Source: Frondihabitans sp. PhB188 (GTDB taxonomy: Bacteria; Actinomycetota; Actinomycetes; Actinomycetales; Microbacteriaceae). Taken from it: a stretch of DNA of 64,000 bases. Each line of letters starts with the position of its first letter. Within the stretch, counting starts at the first letter, position 1. The notes under the pieces are model-generated. The model was not told the origin of the DNA and did not search any database. It saw only the letters and a list, made by a program, of their open reading frames with translations. Both the position numbers and the translations under genes were made by a program. This document shows positions 60,952-64,000 of this stretch, piece by piece. Location: contig NZ_RJUO01000003.1 in the NCBI RefSeq assembly GCF_003752365.1, forward strand, positions 434,001 through 498,000, in the 5' to 3' direction.

Positions 60952-62534
60952 GCGTGCTGCGGGGCGAACCGCGTGACCAGCTCGCGCTTGAGGACCTTGC
61001 CGCTCGGGCCGAGCGGCAGGGCGTCGAGGACGTGGACGATGCGCGGGTACTTGTAGGCCGCAATCTCGTCCGAGACGAAGGCGACGAGCTCCTCGGGCGT
61101 CGCGGTGCTTCCCGGCCGCAGCACGACAGCGGCCTCGATCTCCTGGCCGTGGGTCTCGTGCGGCACGCCGAACACCGCCGCCATGGTGACGTCGGGGTGC
61201 GCCGCCAGCACCTCCTCCACCTGACGCGGGTACACGTTGTAGCCGTTGCGGATGATCATGTCCTTGGTGCGGTCGACGATCGTGAGGTAGCCGTCGTCGT
61301 CCTTCGTGCCCAGGTCGCCCGTGCGGAACCAGCCGTCGACGATCGCCTTCGCGGTGTCCTCCGGGCGGTTCAGGTATCCGTTCATGATGTTGTGGCCGCG
61401 GATGACGATCTCGCCGATCGAGCCGTTCGGCATGAGAACGATGAAGTCCTCGACCGCCGAGTCGGCGATCTCGACGTCGACGCCCCAGATCGCCGTGCCG
61501 ATCGTTCCCGGCCGGGGCGGCACCCCGACGTGGTTGAAGGTCGCCACCGGCGACGTCTCGGTCAGGCCGTAGCCCTCGAGGATGTCGGCACCGTAGACGT
61601 CGCGGAACCGGTCGATGATCGCCACCGGCAACGCTGCGCCGCCGGAGATCGCGTATTTCAGCTTCGGCCGAGCCTCGGTGCGCGTCGCGGCGTCGAGCAG
61701 CGCCATGTACATCGTCGGGACGCCCATGAAGATGTCGCAGCCCTCGTCGACCATGACCTTCAGCGCCGTGTCGCCGTCGAACTTCGGGACCATCACGACC
61801 GTCGCTCCCGCGCGGAATGCCACGTTCATCGTGCACGTCTGCCCGAACGTGTGGAACAGCGGGAGCGCCCCCAGCAGGCGGTCGCCCGTCGTGATCTTGA
61901 ACGTGCTCAGCAGCAGCGTGCTCGTCTGCTCCAGAAGAGCGAAGTGCGACCCCTCGGCGCCCTTCGGCTTGCCCGTCGTGCCGCTCGTGTAGAGGATCGT
62001 CGCGGTGTCGAACGGGTCGCGCGGCACGTAGGTGTCGATCGGCTCGGCCGCCTCCGCGAGCGCCTCCAGCCGGTCGAACCCGGTCTGCAGGTCGGCGGGC
62101 GCCAGGACCGTCACGACGTCCACTCCGGCCAGACCGGCGCCCGGCCCGCCCTCGCCGAGCAGCGGCGCCGCGCACACGAGCATCGTCGAGCCGCTGTCGC
62201 GCAGGACGTACTCGATCTCGTGCTGCTTCAGGAGCGCGTGGATGGGAACGGCGACCGCTCCGAGCGACAGGACCGCGTAGTAGACCCGCGGGAAGTCGGC
62301 GACGTTGGGCACCAGCATGGCCACCTTGTCGCCTTCCCCGACTCCCTTGGCCCGGAGCGCTCCGGCATAGGCCCTCGTCTGGGCCCACAGCTCGGCGTAC
62401 GTCGTCTTCTGCTGACCGACTGTGACGGCTACCGCGTCGGCATACCGGTCGGCGGACTCCTTCAGGATGGCGGCGACGGATGCGCTGGCGCGGGTGATCG
62501 GAGCGGCGGCCTGATCATGGTGCTGAGTACTCAT
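60948..62534 (-). CDS. Acyl-CoA ligase (AMP-forming), FadD-like
   Basis: A 528-residue adenylate-forming ligase and first gene of the methylcitrate operon. The P-loop-like [32 protein letters not shown], the hinge [22 protein letters not shown] and the catalytic Lys in [11 protein letters not shown] are all present. Length and motifs fit medium/long-chain or aryl acyl-CoA ligases better than PrpE or acetyl-CoA synthetase (about 630 residues). It may activate propionate, or a branched or longer acid that yields propionyl-CoA. Confidence 0.88.
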   Translation of the reverse strand: MSTQHHDQAAAPITRASASVAAILKESADRYADAVAVTVGQQKTTYAELWAQTRAYAGALRAKGVGEGDKVAMLVPNVADFPRVYYAVLSLGAVAVPIHALLKQHEIEYVLRDSGSTMLVCAAPLLGEGGPGAGLAGVDVVTVLAPADLQTGFDRLEALAEAAEPIDTYVPRDPFDTATILYTSGTTGKPKGAEGSHFALLEQTSTLLLSTFKITTGDRLLGALPLFHTFGQTCTMNVAFRAGATVVMVPKFDGDTALKVMVDEGCDIFMGVPTMYMALLDAATRTEARPKLKYAISGGAALPVAIIDRFRDVYGADILEGYGLTETSPVATFNHVGVPPRPGTIGTAIWGVDVEIADSAVEDFIVLMPNGSIGEIVIRGHNIMNGYLNRPEDTAKAIVDGWFRTGDLGTKDDDGYLTIVDRTKDMIIRNGYNVYPRQVEEVLAAHPDVTMAAVFGVPHETHGQEIEAAVVLRPGSTATPEELVAFVSDEIAAYKYPRIVHVLDALPLGPSGKVLKRELVTRFAPQHA

Positions 62535-62712
62535 CGGTGGTCCTCTTCGTCTTCGTTGACGACTCGGGTTCGAGCGGTGAGGGAATCATACGTCCGAGCC
62601 CCGCCGCAGACCACAGGTGTACTTCAGCCTCGCCCGCCGCCCACCCGCTTGCCCGCCCGCACCGCCGACCGCTCTGTCGGTCAGCACCGCGTGATTCGCT
62701 CGGACCGGGACC

Positions 62713-63396
62713 TCAGGGGGTGGAGTCGACGTGGCTCTGGCGCGCCCGGCGGGCCGCGGCGGTGGCCGCATCGACGTGAGGCGCCAGCCACGGCCACGCG
62801 AACCAGACGCCGACGGCGACCGTGGCGAGGGTGCTCACGCGGCTGAAGAGGTACAGCGGCGTCGCGACGACCTGCAGTCCGTCGACCGCGAGCGCGGACA
62901 GCACGCCGGCGAAGGCCACGATCACGACGTCGAGGACGACGTGCAGGAGCCCGAGCGCAGCCAGGACGCCGATGCCGACGACCGGATACCGCGTCGAACG
63001 GGTGTCCCGCACCAGGAGCACCGCCGCGACTACCAGCAGCACCAGCGGCAGGTACGTCGTGTAGCCCGGCCCCGGAAACACGATGCCCCACGAGTACGGC
63101 AGTGCCGAGACCAGATACAGCAGCAGGGCGAAGCCGGCAGAGACCACGACGAGGTACCGCACGGCGATCGACGATCCCAGCACGCCGGGCCGACGCGCGT
63201 GGCCGTCGACGGCAGGGATGCCGAGAGCGAGGGCCACGAGGCCGCCGGCCAGCAGGAGGGCGGCGAGCAGGTGCAGCACGACCGCCGGCGGACCGAGCGT
63301 CGGAGTCAGCTGGAGGAGGGCCGACAGGGCGATCGCGCCTCCCCCGAGACCCGCGGTGATGTGGTCGACGTCGGTGTCGCGCAGCTTGGTGCTCAT
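62713..63396 (-). CDS. Integral membrane protein of unknown function
   Basis: A 227-residue protein with about six or seven hydrophobic helices between residues 12 and 205 (for example AVVLHLLAALLLAGGLVALAL and TYLPLVLLVVAAVLLV) and a short basic, Ala/Arg-rich C-terminus. No motif that I recognise. It stands alone: 178 bp separate it from the acyl-CoA ligase start, and it diverges from hrpA. Confidence 0.8.
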   Translation of the reverse strand: MSTKLRDTDVDHITAGLGGGAIALSALLQLTPTLGPPAVVLHLLAALLLAGGLVALALGIPAVDGHARRPGVLGSSIAVRYLVVVSAGFALLLYLVSALPYSWGIVFPGPGYTTYLPLVLLVVAAVLLVRDTRSTRYPVVGIGVLAALGLLHVVLDVVIVAFAGVLSALAVDGLQVVATPLYLFSRVSTLATVAVGVWFAWPWLAPHVDAATAAARRARQSHVDSTP

Positions 63397-63465
63397 CCAT
63401 CGAGAATGCCATGCATTTCACATTCCCGGAAGACCCCGTCGCCTCCGGGACGCCAGTAGCCGACG

Positions 63466-63471
63466 TAGAAT
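63466..63471 (+). promoter_or_regulatory. Predicted -10 box for hrpA
   Basis: TAGAAT fits TANNNT and ends 9 nt before the hrpA ATG at 63481, giving a leader of at most a few bases. Confidence 0.4.
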
Positions 63472-63480
63472 GAGAGGCTC

Positions 63481-64000
63481 ATGATCCCCGCCATCACCTT
63501 CCCCCCGGAGCTGCCCGTCTCGCAGCGCCGCGACGACATCGCCGCGGCCATCCGCGACAACCAGGTCGTCATCGTGGCGGGCGCGACCGGCTCGGGCAAG
63601 ACGACGCAGCTTCCGAAGATCTGCCTCGAGCTCGGGCGCGAGATGATCGGCCACACCCAGCCCCGCCGCATCGCCGCCCGCACGGTCGCCGAGCGGATCG
63701 CCGACGAGCTCGGCGTCGAGATGGGCGGCCTCGTCGGCTACCAGGTGCGATTCACCGACCACGTGAGCGACGACACGCGCGTCAAGCTGATGACCGACGG
63801 CATCCTGCTCAACGAGATCCACTTCGACCGCGACCTGACGAAGTACGACACGATCATCATCGACGAGGCGCACGAGCGCAGCCTCACCATCGACTTCCTG
63901 ATCGGCTACCTGAAGCAGCTCCTGCCGCGGCGCCCGGAGCTCAAGCTCATCATCACGAGCGCGACGATCGACCCCGAGTCGTTCTCGAAGCACTTCGACG
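63481..64000 (+). CDS. hrpA: ATP-dependent RNA helicase HrpA, 5' part
   Basis: The first 173 residues of a DEAH-box helicase; the frame is open at the window edge. Motif I is [16 protein letters not shown], Ia [16 protein letters not shown], motif [13 protein letters not shown] and motif [10 protein letters not shown]. The full actinobacterial protein is about 1,300 residues and contains further helicase and OB-fold domains outside this window. In E. coli HrpA helps resolve stalled or collided ribosomes. Confidence 0.95.
   Translation, partial: MIPAITFPPELPVSQRRDDIAAAIRDNQVVIVAGATGSGKTTQLPKICLELGREMIGHTQPRRIAARTVAERIADELGVEMGGLVGYQVRFTDHVSDDTRVKLMTDGILLNEIHFDRDLTKYDTIIIDEAHERSLTIDFLIGYLKQLLPRRPELKLIITSATIDPESFSKHFD

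Overview
The window is GC-rich, tightly packed actinobacterial DNA with about 61 protein genes, many GTG starts, 1-8 bp gene overlaps and one tRNA. Gene content, protein sequences and gene order point to Microbacteriaceae (a Frondihabitans/Frigoribacterium-like chromosome is my guess, not proven). No transposase, integrase, phage gene or CRISPR array is visible, so this reads as chromosomal core with accessory blocks.

A housekeeping backbone runs on the minus strand in the order rsmI, metG, tatD, rsmA, ispE, ABC-F ATPase, glmU, prs, rplY, pth. In other actinobacteria these genes sit close together; here they are spread over about 54 kb by interposed blocks.

Layout. 0-3 kb: pth, rplY, gnd. 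3-11 kb: a seven-gene, translationally coupled operon (binding protein, ATPase, two permeases, nucleoside hydrolase, adenosine-deaminase family protein, 8-oxoguanine-deaminase family protein) with a divergent TetR regulator; it looks like an uptake and salvage or detoxification route for purine-like compounds. 11-20 kb: a flavin monooxygenase, a HAD hydrolase with a 3' frameshift, prs, glmU, a stress-type SDR, tRNA-Gln, a MarR regulator and an ABC-F protein. 20-36 kb: molybdenum cofactor genes (moeA, moaC, mogA, moaE on the left; a Mop protein, moaA, moaD, moeB on the right) enclose a membrane-anchored sulfite-oxidase-family enzyme, a two-component system, an epimerase, a GT2 transferase, a TIGR04282 protein, a methyltransferase and a GT87 transferase. 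The Moco genes presumably serve the enclosed enzyme. 36-48 kb: a GT39 mannosyltransferase, ispE, an ATP-grasp ligase coupled to an LLM monooxygenase, a second divergent LLM enzyme, and two tandem paralogous secreted proteins (beta-propeller, FN3 and LamG domains, the second also PKD). 48-55 kb: rsmA, tatD, metG, an orphan AbiEi-like protein flanked by repeats, rsmI, protein O-mannosyltransferase. 55-62.5 kb: a YyaL-type protein and a methylcitrate-cycle operon (acyl-CoA ligase, prpD, prpB, prpC). The window ends inside hrpA.

Three features cut across the gene list. Many plus-strand genes have a TANNNT-like -10 box ending 6-7 nt before the start codon and no Shine-Dalgarno, which predicts leaderless mRNAs. 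At least two families of short palindromic repeats recur in intergenic sites far apart. Two divergent gene pairs (moeB/GT39 and rsmI/pmt) are packed so tightly that their start signals overlap or nearly overlap. The only gene-free stretch above 300 bases is 32732-33050.
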